Below are positions 1-7,667 of a DNA stretch of 64,000 nucleotides, one piece after another; positions within the stretch are counted from its first letter, which is position 1; the number at the start of each line of letters is the position of its first letter. The DNA lies in NCBI GenBank assembly GCA_000403215.2, contig KE159527.1, forward strand, positions 45,497-109,496, read 5' to 3'. Both the position numbers and the translations under genes were made by a program. This DNA is from Lachnospiraceae bacterium A4. Its GTDB lineage: Bacteria > Bacillota > Clostridia > Lachnospirales > Lachnospiraceae. The notes under the pieces are model-generated. The model did no database searches. It saw nothing but the letters and a program-made list of their open reading frames with translations, and was not told where the DNA came from.

Positions 1-100
1 ATTTTTTCCGCCTTTTGGCGCAAAAACCCGAATTATACATAACGTGAATAATTCAGAGGCTACAGGAAAAGTCAGAAGAACAATGGGATTTTCTGGCTTC

Positions 101-511
101 TTAGTGGTACAAACTTTCAACTGTCAAGTCTTCATTAAAGGCAATCGTAAACTGTATTGTCCCCTCCTCATAGCTTCCGACCATAACAACACCGCCATAT
201 GCCGCCTGCGTCTCCTCGTCAATATTTCCTAAGAAAATGGTCTTGGAAATCTCCTGAAATGCTCCGCACTTATCAAGATACGGGTCACTCTGGGAGGCGA
301 ACTCCTCCTCTTTTAGAACTCTCTGAAAATCATCGTTGCCCATTTCTATGATGCTCTGGTAATCCTTCTCATTAAAAAAAGAAATTGCCTGTTCCGCTGC
401 CTCTCTCACGGTGTCCTCCTCAAACTGTTCTGGCAGCGGCTGCGCACCGCAGGCAGTGAGCGCAAACAACATCACCAAAAGCACAGTTATCTTACAAAAT
501 CCTTTTTTCAT
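101..511 (-). CDS. Small secreted lipoprotein, DUF3887-like
   Basis: A 136-residue protein starting with a lipoprotein signal: positive MKKGFCK, a hydrophobic run, then the lipobox LTACG, so the mature protein would be anchored on the outer face of the membrane. The rest (E/D-rich helix, FFNEKDYQSII, then a beta-rich tail) resembles DUF3887-type domains, which have no established function. I start at 511 rather than the ATG at 562 because a GGAAAGGA ribosome site precedes 511 and the longer form would put 17 polar residues before the signal. It lies 60 bp after the kinase gene at 572 on the same strand and may be in the same transcript. The family call is tentative. Confidence 0.7.
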   Translation of the reverse strand: MKKGFCKITVLLVMLFALTACGAQPLPEQFEEDTVREAAEQAISFFNEKDYQSIIEMGNDDFQRVLKEEEFASQSDPYLDKCGAFQEISKTIFLGNIDEETQAAYGGVVMVGSYEEGTIQFTIAFNEDLTVESLYH

Positions 512-571
512 ACAAATCTTTCCTTTCCCAAATACTTTATTTACACGAACTACATCATTCAAATTCTAACA

Positions 572-1858
572 TTAGCTATTATCAGGAAACATCAATGTCA
601 CAAAAAACGTCTGTCCGTTCTGCCCTGTCTGTAACGTACCGTGATATTTCTCGACCGCATTCTGTACATTTTCCAATCCAATTCCCTCATGTCCAGCCTT
701 TTCTGACAATCCGGGCATATAGGTTCCGCCAGTCGTGTTTGACAGCTTTATCACGCAGAAATCCTGTATTTGTTCTCCCCAAAGCTCAAGCTCAAAATTC
801 TCTGTTCCTTCCGCTGCTTCCAGCGCGTTATCCAAGAGATTTGCAAAGATTGTCGTCGTGTCCATCTCTGATAGAAAATCAAGCTGGACACCCCGAAGCT
901 GGCAAGTCACCTGCTCCTGCCGAAGCGATTTTAATTTATCATTCAAGATAATGTTCAGCATACGGTTATCCGTATAATATGTCATACCCAGCGCATTGAG
1001 CATCTGGTGCACGTCCTCGAAATACCCCTGAGATTCGGCAAATTTCTGAGACTGCTCAAGCATCTGCAAATGGTTTCGGATATCATGAATGACCTTGCGC
1101 GACTTGGCATAGTTTTCTTCCAAATCCGCATAAAATTGATGGGTCAGCTCATTCTGCTGCTGCGTCAGCTTCAATTTATACTTTAATTCCTGCACTTTCG
1201 ACACATCGTACCAGAAATAGAAACAGTACAGATTAATTACCAGCACCAGCGCACAGTATACGATTAACCATTCGTACCCAAAGCGCATAAAAAATACATC
1301 AGCGCTAACCGTAAACCAGAATATCAAAATCATGCTGATGACGGGCACCAGAAGCATTCCCCGCAGTTTAAACCGCGGCTGCACCGACACAAACCGTTTC
1401 TGAATCAGTATACGGAACACAAATATGGTAATGAGCAAAAATCCCGCTTTTAGCATAATCATCGTGTAAACATACGTTATCTGTTCCAGACTGAACACCG
1501 CATAAAGCCTCGCGGCTGCCATGATAGAAATCACCTGTGTCGCATACATGAAAAACAGAAAGCCAAGCTGATAGAGAATCCCCGCCTTGTCCCGGTGATA
1601 CAGCAAATATCCTGTCAGGATATAGTAAACTGACAGCACCGCCATCGTAAGAAAGTCATTGTGTCCCAAATTTGGAAGCAGGACTGTCAGCGCCGCATAC
1701 CCTGACCATGCCGCAGCTCTGAGAATGCGCAGCCGCCCATGCTTTCGCACCGCGTACTTATTTGACGGCATCAATGAGACAAGATACCAAGAACACAGCG
1801 TCAGCGAGACAATATCCAGCAGAAAAAATAAAATACTTACAATCACCTGCATCGTCAT
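572..1858 (-). CDS. Membrane sensor histidine kinase, GHKL/AgrC-like
   Basis: Sensor kinase of the GHKL (AgrC/NatK-like) class, partner of the LytTR regulator just upstream. The N-terminal half is a bundle of about six membrane segments with almost no extracytoplasmic domain. It is followed by a coiled region, the phosphoacceptor box RKVIHDIRNHLQ, the N-box NLLDNALEAAE and a G-box GIGLENV. The start at 1858 makes an ATGA overlap with the regulator stop codon and has GGAGGG upstream; the open frame extends further but only inside the regulator gene. Kinases of this class often sense peptides, but nothing nearby looks like a signalling peptide gene. The lipoprotein at 101-511 is the only other likely operon member. 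Confidence 0.9.
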   Translation of the reverse strand: MTMQVIVSILFFLLDIVSLTLCSWYLVSLMPSNKYAVRKHGRLRILRAAAWSGYAALTVLLPNLGHNDFLTMAVLSVYYILTGYLLYHRDKAGILYQLGFLFFMYATQVISIMAAARLYAVFSLEQITYVYTMIMLKAGFLLITIFVFRILIQKRFVSVQPRFKLRGMLLVPVISMILIFWFTVSADVFFMRFGYEWLIVYCALVLVINLYCFYFWYDVSKVQELKYKLKLTQQQNELTHQFYADLEENYAKSRKVIHDIRNHLQMLEQSQKFAESQGYFEDVHQMLNALGMTYYTDNRMLNIILNDKLKSLRQEQVTCQLRGVQLDFLSEMDTTTIFANLLDNALEAAEGTENFELELWGEQIQDFCVIKLSNTTGGTYMPGLSEKAGHEGIGLENVQNAVEKYHGTLQTGQNGQTFFVTLMFPDNS

Positions 1859-2577
1859 TCCACTTCCCTCCTCTGCCGTTCGAGCCGCTCTGACAGGTAG
1901 TTCGTCAGCTCCTGTTTCCACGCTCTCTGCTTTTTCTGCGACAGTGGGATACTGTCGCCGTTATCGAGAATAATATCAAGATTCCTGACATTTTTCACAT
2001 GAAGAAAATTGACGACAAAACTTTTGTGCGGCATTGAAAATCCCAAGGAGGAGGTGCGGTCATAGATACTGCTGATTTTCCCCCTCATCGTATAAACTCC
2101 GTTCAATGTCACCATCCGAATCTTCCGGTCAGTAAATTCAAAGTAACAGATCTCCGCTGCATCTGCACACACAATCCCTTCATTTGTTTGAAAATCCAGA
2201 ATCGTCCTCCTGTCCGCTTTTTTCACATATTGGAAAATTTCATCCAAAAGATGTGTCAACTGCGCCGGTGAAATCGGTTTGAGCAAGTACTGGAACGCAT
2301 GCACCTCAAAAGCGCCTGCCACATAATCCCGGTACGACGTGAGATAGATAATCTTTGTCTCATGATCCTTCTTTCGAATCCGCCTGCCCGTCTCAATCCC
2401 GTTGATTCCCTGCATGTCAATATCCAGAAATATCACGTCAAAAAAATCATACGCCGCAAGCAATGCCTCTCCCGATGAAAAACACTGCACTTTCACATCA
2501 GGCTTCCATCGGCTGACTGTTTCTGACACCATATCACAGACTATTTGTTCGTCATCACATACTGCAATCTGATGCAT
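1855..2577 (-). CDS. LytTR-family response regulator
   Basis: A 240-residue response regulator. The N-terminal receiver carries the acidic pair D8-D9, phosphoacceptor Asp52 (FLDIDMQG), a Thr in YLTSYRDY and the conserved Lys in YLLKPI. The C-terminal half is a LytTR DNA-binding domain (FTDRKIRMVTLNG, then SFVVNFLHVKNV and a basic end with LSQKKQRAWK), the AgrA/VirR type that binds DNA through beta strands. The gene overlaps the downstream kinase by 4 bp, so the two are probably translationally coupled. A GAGGAA ribosome site precedes the ATG. Its targets cannot be read from this window. Confidence 0.93.
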   Translation of the reverse strand: MHQIAVCDDEQIVCDMVSETVSRWKPDVKVQCFSSGEALLAAYDFFDVIFLDIDMQGINGIETGRRIRKKDHETKIIYLTSYRDYVAGAFEVHAFQYLLKPISPAQLTHLLDEIFQYVKKADRRTILDFQTNEGIVCADAAEICYFEFTDRKIRMVTLNGVYTMRGKISSIYDRTSSLGFSMPHKSFVVNFLHVKNVRNLDIILDNGDSIPLSQKKQRAWKQELTNYLSERLERQRREVE

Positions 2578-2688
2578 TTTTATATTCCTCTTTATCTAAA
2601 TTTATTGATATCTTTTGCAAAAGATATTATCAGTATATCAAATTTTCCTGAAAAGTAAATTTTTATGGAATGAAAGATAAAAAACAAT

Positions 2689-2718
2689 GTATGAAATACA
2701 GATTTTGACACATACTGA
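2689..2718 (+). promoter_or_regulatory. Possible forespore (SigF/SigG-like) promoter for spoVAF-like gene
   Basis: GTATGA, then 16 bp, then CATACTGA, about 40 bp ahead of the germination gene. This resembles the forespore sigma pattern (G-Y-A-T-A near -35, CATNNTA near -10). A TTGACA at 2705-2710 lies in the same stretch but has no good vegetative -10 at 16-18 bp. The call leans partly on the sporulation function of the gene behind it. Confidence 0.3.
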
Positions 2719-2758
2719 TGCTGAATATCAAATAGTTTAGAAAGGCATGGTTATCTAA

Positions 2759-4159
2759 ATGTATCAAGATTTTGAACAAAACAAACAATATATGGCAGAG
2801 CTGCTACACGCGGAAAACTCCTTTGATATCGTGAGCCGTGATGTGCTGATCGGAGACAAAAATGCGGTGTTTTACTTCGTTGACGGGTTCTGCAAAGACG
2901 TGCTGATGCAGAAACTATTGCAGTTTTTGATGGGATTAAAAGCCGACGACCTTCCCCAAACTGCAACGGAACTCAACCAGCTCATGCCTTACGTCGAGGT
3001 AGATCTCACAAATGACTTTCATGAAATCGCCAAAAACATTCTTTGTGGTGTGTTCGCTATTCTTATAGATGGTTTTGACGAATGTATCTTAATCGACTCC
3101 CGCACTTATCCTGCCCGCGGTGTGTCAGAACCTGAGAAGGACAAGGTGCTGCGCGGTTCCAAGGACGGATTTGTAGAAACTGTTGTCTTTAACACGGCGC
3201 TGATTCGCCGCCGTATCCGAAGCATCGACCTGCGCATGGAGATGCTGAGCGCCGGCAAAGCATCCAACACAGACATCGTTCTATGCTATATGGACAGCCG
3301 TGTCGATCAAGAATTTTTGAGGAAAATACGCGACCGCATCAATGACATTAAAGTCGATGCTCTGACACTGAATCAGGAAAGCCTTGCGGAATGCCTCTAC
3401 ACCTCAAAATGGTATAACCCCTTTCCAAAATTCAAGTACACGGAACGTCCAGACACCGCCGCAGCGCAGATTCTGGAGGGAAATATTATCATTTTGGTCG
3501 ATAACTCGCCCTCTGCCATGATTCTGCCAATGAGTATTCTGGACATGATACAGGAGGCGGACGACTACTATTTCCCGCCAGTCACAGGTTCATATCTGCG
3601 ACTTTCGCGCTTCCTGATTTTGATACTGACTTACTTTATCACACCAACGTTCTTGCTGATGATGCAGAATCCCGACTGGATTCCGCCAGCCTTTGAGTTT
3701 ATCGTGGTCAAGGAGGATATCAATGTGCCGCTGATCTGGCAGTTTCTAATCCTAGAACTTGCGATCGACGGTCTGCGGCTTGCGGCGGTCAACACGCCCA
3801 ATATGCTCTCAACCCCCCTGAGTGTCATGGCAGCGCTGATTCTAGGCGAATTTTCTGTCAAGAGCGGTTGGTTCAACGCAGAAGTCATGCTGTATATGGC
3901 GTTTGTCGCCATCGCAAACTACACGCACCCCAGTTACGAGCTTGGCTATGCCATCAAATTTTTCAGACTCATCAATCTCGTCCTGACGGCGCTTTTTCAA
4001 GTGTGGGGCTATATTGCGGGCATTATCCTGTTCTTTGCTGCCATTATCACAAACAAGATGGTATCCGGTCAGAGTTATCTCTATCCGCTGATTCCGTTTA
4101 GCTGGCAGAAGCTCAGCCATGCACTGTTCCGGCACCGGCTGCCCAAGTCTGCGGAATAA
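2759..4159 (+). CDS. spoVAF: Spore germination protein, SpoVAF/GerA family
   Basis: A 466-residue member of the GerA/SpoVAF family, acting in the inner spore membrane during germination. It has the expected layout: a soluble N-terminal domain of about 285 residues including the typical LIDSRTYPARGVSEPEKDK and VFNTALIRRRIR stretches, then PKFKYTERPDTAAAQ leading into a C-terminal block of about five membrane helices (IILVDNSPSAMILP, LRLSRFLILILTYF and onward). SpoVAF is the subunit-A-like partner in the SpoVA dipicolinate channel system. Here it stands alone, without spoVA genes or gerB/gerC next to it. A bidirectional terminator follows at 4177. The choice of SpoVAF over a GerAA-type receptor subunit rests on overall length and layout. 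Confidence 0.85.
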   Translation: MYQDFEQNKQYMAELLHAENSFDIVSRDVLIGDKNAVFYFVDGFCKDVLMQKLLQFLMGLKADDLPQTATELNQLMPYVEVDLTNDFHEIAKNILCGVFAILIDGFDECILIDSRTYPARGVSEPEKDKVLRGSKDGFVETVVFNTALIRRRIRSIDLRMEMLSAGKASNTDIVLCYMDSRVDQEFLRKIRDRINDIKVDALTLNQESLAECLYTSKWYNPFPKFKYTERPDTAAAQILEGNIIILVDNSPSAMILPMSILDMIQEADDYYFPPVTGSYLRLSRFLILILTYFITPTFLLMMQNPDWIPPAFEFIVVKEDINVPLIWQFLILELAIDGLRLAAVNTPNMLSTPLSVMAALILGEFSVKSGWFNAEVMLYMAFVAIANYTHPSYELGYAIKFFRLINLVLTALFQVWGYIAGIILFFAAIITNKMVSGQSYLYPLIPFSWQKLSHALFRHRLPKSAE

Positions 4160-4176
4160 TCATGCATCACTAAAAT

Positions 4177-4216
4177 AAAGAAGCAACCCTGTTACTTCAT
4201 ACAGCGTTGCTTCTTT
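4177..4216. terminator. Bidirectional rho-independent terminator
   Basis: AAAGAAGCAAC and GTTGCTTCTTT form an 11-bp stem with A-rich and T-rich flanks on the two sides. It lies between the convergent spoVAF-like gene and dut and can end transcription from both. Confidence 0.8.
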
Positions 4217-4236
4217 GCTTTGTCTTTATCAAACAC

Positions 4237-4689
4237 TTAATTTTTCCCTGTCGATCCAAAACCTCCGCGGTTTGCCCCTGTCAGCTCAGCGACCTCCTCA
4301 AATTCAAGCTCTGGCTGCTGCTCCATAATCCGAAACTGGCAAATGCGATCATTCAAGTGAATCACCGTGTCGCGCATCGCATACATCGGCACAAACCACT
4401 GGTCCTCATTGCCACAGTATCCGCCCTCACCGGTCTCGCGGTCCGGTCCGTCAATCACCCCCTGATGATTCACCTGTATCAGCCCAAAATTTTTGAATGT
4501 AGAGCTTCTGGGAACGACATGTGCCTCATAGCCTCTTGGAAGCTCCACGGCAATTCCAAGCGGAATCAGCCTGAACTCCCCCTGCTTCATCTCGACCTCC
4601 TCCGACGCCCGCAGGTCAATCCAGTTTCCTTTTGAGATTTTCTCCAGCTTCTGTACTTTATCTGTAAAATACTTTATCTTAATCTTCAC
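4237..4689 (-). CDS. dut: dUTP diphosphatase
   Basis: Trimeric-type dUTPase, hydrolysing dUTP to dUMP and pyrophosphate, which keeps uracil out of DNA and feeds dTMP synthesis. Visible motifs are the DLRA segment (motif 1), PRSSTFKNFG (motif 2), NHQGVIDG (motif 3, catalytic Asp), DRICQFRI (motif 4) and GANRGGFGSTGK (motif 5). After motif 3 there is an extra loop ending GGYCGNEDQW, an arrangement I associate with some Firmicute dUTPases. The start is GTG with GAGGAGG seven bases upstream. It is the last gene of a nrdD-nrdG-dut operon, a coherent dNTP-supply unit, 24 bp after nrdG. Confidence 0.93.
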   Translation of the reverse strand: MKIKIKYFTDKVQKLEKISKGNWIDLRASEEVEMKQGEFRLIPLGIAVELPRGYEAHVVPRSSTFKNFGLIQVNHQGVIDGPDRETGEGGYCGNEDQWFVPMYAMRDTVIHLNDRICQFRIMEQQPELEFEEVAELTGANRGGFGSTGKN

Positions 4690-4713
4690 GTAAGCCTCCT
4701 CAATAAGCCTTAT

Positions 4714-5325
4714 TTATGCCTCACATGCATTTTTCTTGATTGCACAACTGCCGTTTGCGCTAAATGGTATGATATTCTGCTCTGACATTCCTGTCGTTTC
4801 ACGCCCCATGGGGATATCATCATGATCACCACAGTGAAGTATCGGAACCAACGAATCGGGCTGCGCAAGCGTCGCCTGTACATGAATGACGCGCTGGTTG
4901 CTGCTTCCCTTCCACAAAAGCGTCGCATCCTTCTGCTCCTGTATAAACTCACCGTCAACCAGAACATCAATGTATTTCATCAAAGAGGATTTCCTGACAT
5001 TTTCCCACACATCGCCTGTGTAGAGCCATATATTTTTGTCAGGGTACTTCTCTTTGATTTCTCTTGCAAGCGCCTTCACGCCGTCCCGGTTCGCACAGTG
5101 CAGTGGGTCGCCGCCAGAAAACGTAATTCCTTCTATATAGGGCTTGTCAAGCTGCTCAAAAATCTCTGCCTTGGCAGCATCATCAAACAGCAATCCCCCG
5201 TCCGGGTCCCATGTCATAGGATTCTGACATCCCTTGCAGCAATGTTCACAGCCCGCCAGCCACAAGACAACGCGAAGCCCGTCACCATTTAACATATCAT
5301 CCTTCGTGATATTATGATATCTCAT
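4714..5325 (-). CDS. nrdG: Anaerobic ribonucleotide reductase activating protein
   Basis: Radical-SAM activase that installs the glycyl radical on NrdD. The CxxxCxxC iron-sulfur motif is seen as C26, C30 and C33 in GCEHCCKGCQNP, followed by FSGGDPL, the GGE-like SAM motif. The protein is 203 residues, longer than the roughly 155-175 usual for NrdG; the excess is a C-terminal tail (from about GDHDDIPM) with extra cysteines near its end, whose role is unknown. It sits 24 bp after nrdD with a GGAGGG ribosome site. Confidence 0.95.
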   Translation of the reverse strand: MRYHNITKDDMLNGDGLRVVLWLAGCEHCCKGCQNPMTWDPDGGLLFDDAAKAEIFEQLDKPYIEGITFSGGDPLHCANRDGVKALAREIKEKYPDKNIWLYTGDVWENVRKSSLMKYIDVLVDGEFIQEQKDATLLWKGSSNQRVIHVQATLAQPDSLVPILHCGDHDDIPMGRETTGMSEQNIIPFSANGSCAIKKNACEA

Positions 5326-5349
5326 CTCAACTCAACCCTCCAACTATTT

Positions 5350-7515
5350 TTACATACTGACGCGTTCTGCAATCTCCGCCATCTTTGCATCATTCAGCCT
5401 TGTATCGCCATGTACGCGCGAGTACGACAGATACCCATTCATACGGTCGATCTTGGTCAGATTCTTGCTGCCGCACTTCGGACATACATCCATCTCCAAC
5501 TCCTGATGACCACAGTCATCACAGTATGCCAAGGACAAATTAACGCCCTCGTAAAAGCCCATTTCCATCGCCCGCCTGACAAGCGTTTTGATCGCAGAAA
5601 TATTGTAATCAATCGGATATTTTACGTACTGAATCTTACCGCCGTTTGACAGCTCCCAGAATCGGTATTCCAAGTCCTGCTTCTCAATCGGTGTGATTTC
5701 CTCTGTCACATGACAGTGGAAGCTATTGCTGACGTACTCCCTGTCTGAAACGCCCTCCACAATGCCATACTGTGCGCGGAACTGCTTTACCTGTAACCCG
5801 CACAAATTTTCCGCGGGCGTTCCGTAAATCGCATACAGATTGCCGTCCTCCTCTTTGAAGCGGTTCACTTCTTTATTAATATACTCAAGCACCTCAAGCG
5901 CAAACGCCCCATCCTCCACAAGCGATTTGCCATTATATAACATCTGTAACTCATTGAACGCCGTGATGCCAAACGACGCCGTCGCGTACTTTAACAATGG
6001 TTTGATCTTGTCCGACAGTTTGAGATGTCCGCCCAAAAAACCACCCTCACAGTACGCTAATGGATTGGTTGAAGCGCGCATATTTCCGAGATAGGCATAC
6101 GTTCTGATATGAAGCTGCCGTATTAAATTCAGATAATAGTCAAGCACCTCATAAAAGTCCCTGCTCTCCTGCCTTGCCTTTGCGAGAATCATTGGCAGGT
6201 GCAGTGACACCGCGCCGACATTAAAGCGTCCGACAAACACCGGCACATCCTTGTCATCGGCTGGATGCATACCGCCCCGCTCATACCACGGCGAGAGAAA
6301 TGCACGGCATCCCATCGGAGAAATCACCTTGCCGTACTGCTTGTACATGCTGGCGATATACCCTTTTCCTGTCAGGCTGAGCCAGTCGGGATACATCGTT
6401 TTGGCAGAACATTTCACACCAGCCTCAAACACATCTTCAAGCGGTTTTCCTGCACCGTGAAGATTTTCATCATATAAAAATACAATCTTTGGAAAAAGGA
6501 CTGGCTTCTTGCAGTCTTTCTTGCCCTGTCCCTTGCGCCTGACATTCAACATCTGTATCGTTGCCATTTTGGCAAAGCGCTCTGTTCCGATTCCGGCAGT
6601 GACTGTGATAAACGGATAGTCGCCGCGGCTGCTCGCCACAGTATTAAACTTGTACTCCCAGCCCTGAAAGCCCTGTTCAAACTCCCTCTCCACGTCAGCG
6701 ATTGCCACTTCCTCCGCCTTTTTCTGGTCTATGCCGAGTCCGACATACTTCTCAACCGCCGATTGATAGGTCTTTTCTGCGTAGGGCGCAAGGATTTTAT
6801 CCACCTCCGGCACTGTGAATCCGCCGTACTGCTGGCTTGCCGCACTGAGCACGATATCACCGATCACATCAAATGCCACATCGAGCGATTTCGGCTCATT
6901 GTACCAGATATTTCCCATCTCGAAGCCGCCGGAAAGTACATGCTCTACATCAAACAGACAGCAGTTCATCGTATCGCGGCGGGCCGACATATCGTGAATA
7001 TAGATATAGCCGTCCCTGCACGCCTGAATTTCCTCCGTCGTGAGAAAAAACTTTTGATAAAGCTCTTTGTTAAACTGGTTAAAAATAAGGCTCCTTTTCG
7101 TCGAAACGAGCGCGGAGTCCGTATTGGCATTCTCCTTATCGCCTACATACATGATGGACTGACTCTTCTTATACACATCATCCATCATGCGCACAAAATC
7201 CTGTTTGTAATTCCTGTAATCGCGATAGCTCTTCGCCACAACAGGCTTCACATCCTCCAACGCACTCTCCACAATGTTATGCATCACCGGAATGGGAATC
7301 CGGCTGGTGTCCATCCCGTCAACCTTGTCGATCACATCCTGACAGATTTGACGCTTCTCGGCATCTGTGAACTTCGTGAGTGCACGATAGGCAGATTTTC
7401 CCACCGCAGTGATGACCTTCTGCACATTAAATGCCTCTTTGCTGCCATCCTTTTTGACGACATAAACGGTCCTTTTCGGCTGATAAAGCACACTGTAATC
7501 CATTTCCTCGCTCAT
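5350..7515 (-). CDS. nrdD: Anaerobic ribonucleoside-triphosphate reductase
   Basis: Class III ribonucleotide reductase, making dNTPs from NTPs without oxygen. It has an N-terminal ATP-cone (from about residue 14, VYVVKKDGSKEAF), the large barrel domain, a C-terminal four-cysteine zinc site (C665, C668, C678, C681) and the glycyl-radical segment RMNGYLS with Gly694 near the end. The usual wording is RVCGYL, so the two residues before the Gly differ. At 721 residues it is full length. It is the first gene of nrdD-nrdG-dut, behind a consensus promoter with two NrdR-like boxes. It marks an anaerobic lifestyle. Confidence 0.97.
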   Translation of the reverse strand: MSEEMDYSVLYQPKRTVYVVKKDGSKEAFNVQKVITAVGKSAYRALTKFTDAEKRQICQDVIDKVDGMDTSRIPIPVMHNIVESALEDVKPVVAKSYRDYRNYKQDFVRMMDDVYKKSQSIMYVGDKENANTDSALVSTKRSLIFNQFNKELYQKFFLTTEEIQACRDGYIYIHDMSARRDTMNCCLFDVEHVLSGGFEMGNIWYNEPKSLDVAFDVIGDIVLSAASQQYGGFTVPEVDKILAPYAEKTYQSAVEKYVGLGIDQKKAEEVAIADVEREFEQGFQGWEYKFNTVASSRGDYPFITVTAGIGTERFAKMATIQMLNVRRKGQGKKDCKKPVLFPKIVFLYDENLHGAGKPLEDVFEAGVKCSAKTMYPDWLSLTGKGYIASMYKQYGKVISPMGCRAFLSPWYERGGMHPADDKDVPVFVGRFNVGAVSLHLPMILAKARQESRDFYEVLDYYLNLIRQLHIRTYAYLGNMRASTNPLAYCEGGFLGGHLKLSDKIKPLLKYATASFGITAFNELQMLYNGKSLVEDGAFALEVLEYINKEVNRFKEEDGNLYAIYGTPAENLCGLQVKQFRAQYGIVEGVSDREYVSNSFHCHVTEEITPIEKQDLEYRFWELSNGGKIQYVKYPIDYNISAIKTLVRRAMEMGFYEGVNLSLAYCDDCGHQELEMDVCPKCGSKNLTKIDRMNGYLSYSRVHGDTRLNDAKMAEIAERVSM

Positions 7516-7544
7516 TTCAATCCTACTCCCTTATACGTTTTTTC

Positions 7545-7590
7545 TTGATATATAGTATATGTTATTTAATAACTATACTATATATAGTGT
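7545..7590 (-). promoter_or_regulatory. Tandem NrdR-like operator boxes of nrdD
   Basis: Two AT-rich palindrome-like boxes, one at 7575-7590 (on the minus strand ACACTATATATAGTAT) and one at 7545-7560 (ATATACTATATATCAA), cores 32 bp apart, about three helical turns. This fits the known paired NrdR-box arrangement (consensus near ACACWATATATWGTGT). They lie just downstream of the -10, a position suited to repression when dATP is plentiful. The nrdR gene is not in this window. Confidence 0.78.
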
Positions 7591-7599
7591 CTGTATATT

Positions 7600-7628
7600 A
7601 GTATAGTGCAATCATATCTGGTTGTCAA
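7600..7628 (-). promoter_or_regulatory. SigA-type promoter of nrdD-nrdG-dut
   Basis: On the minus strand TTGACA (7623-7628), a 17-bp spacer and TATACT (7600-7605), a near-perfect vegetative promoter. The expected transcript start near 7593 abuts the first NrdR-like box. Confidence 0.85.
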
Positions 7629-7667
7629 TCGTTATTGCAGTGAATGAGGAAACTTTCATAACACTTC

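Noticed and set aside
2-27. Hairpin CCGCC-TTTT-GGCG with T- and A-rich arms at the window start
   Set aside because: Too close to the edge to relate to a gene, and no clear U-run follows on either strand; could be a terminator of the gene at 101 but not supported enough.
6763-7548. Long open frame (261 codons) on the plus strand opposite nrdD
   Set aside because: Lies wholly antisense to a clear full-length nrdD and has no ribosome site or recognisable domain.
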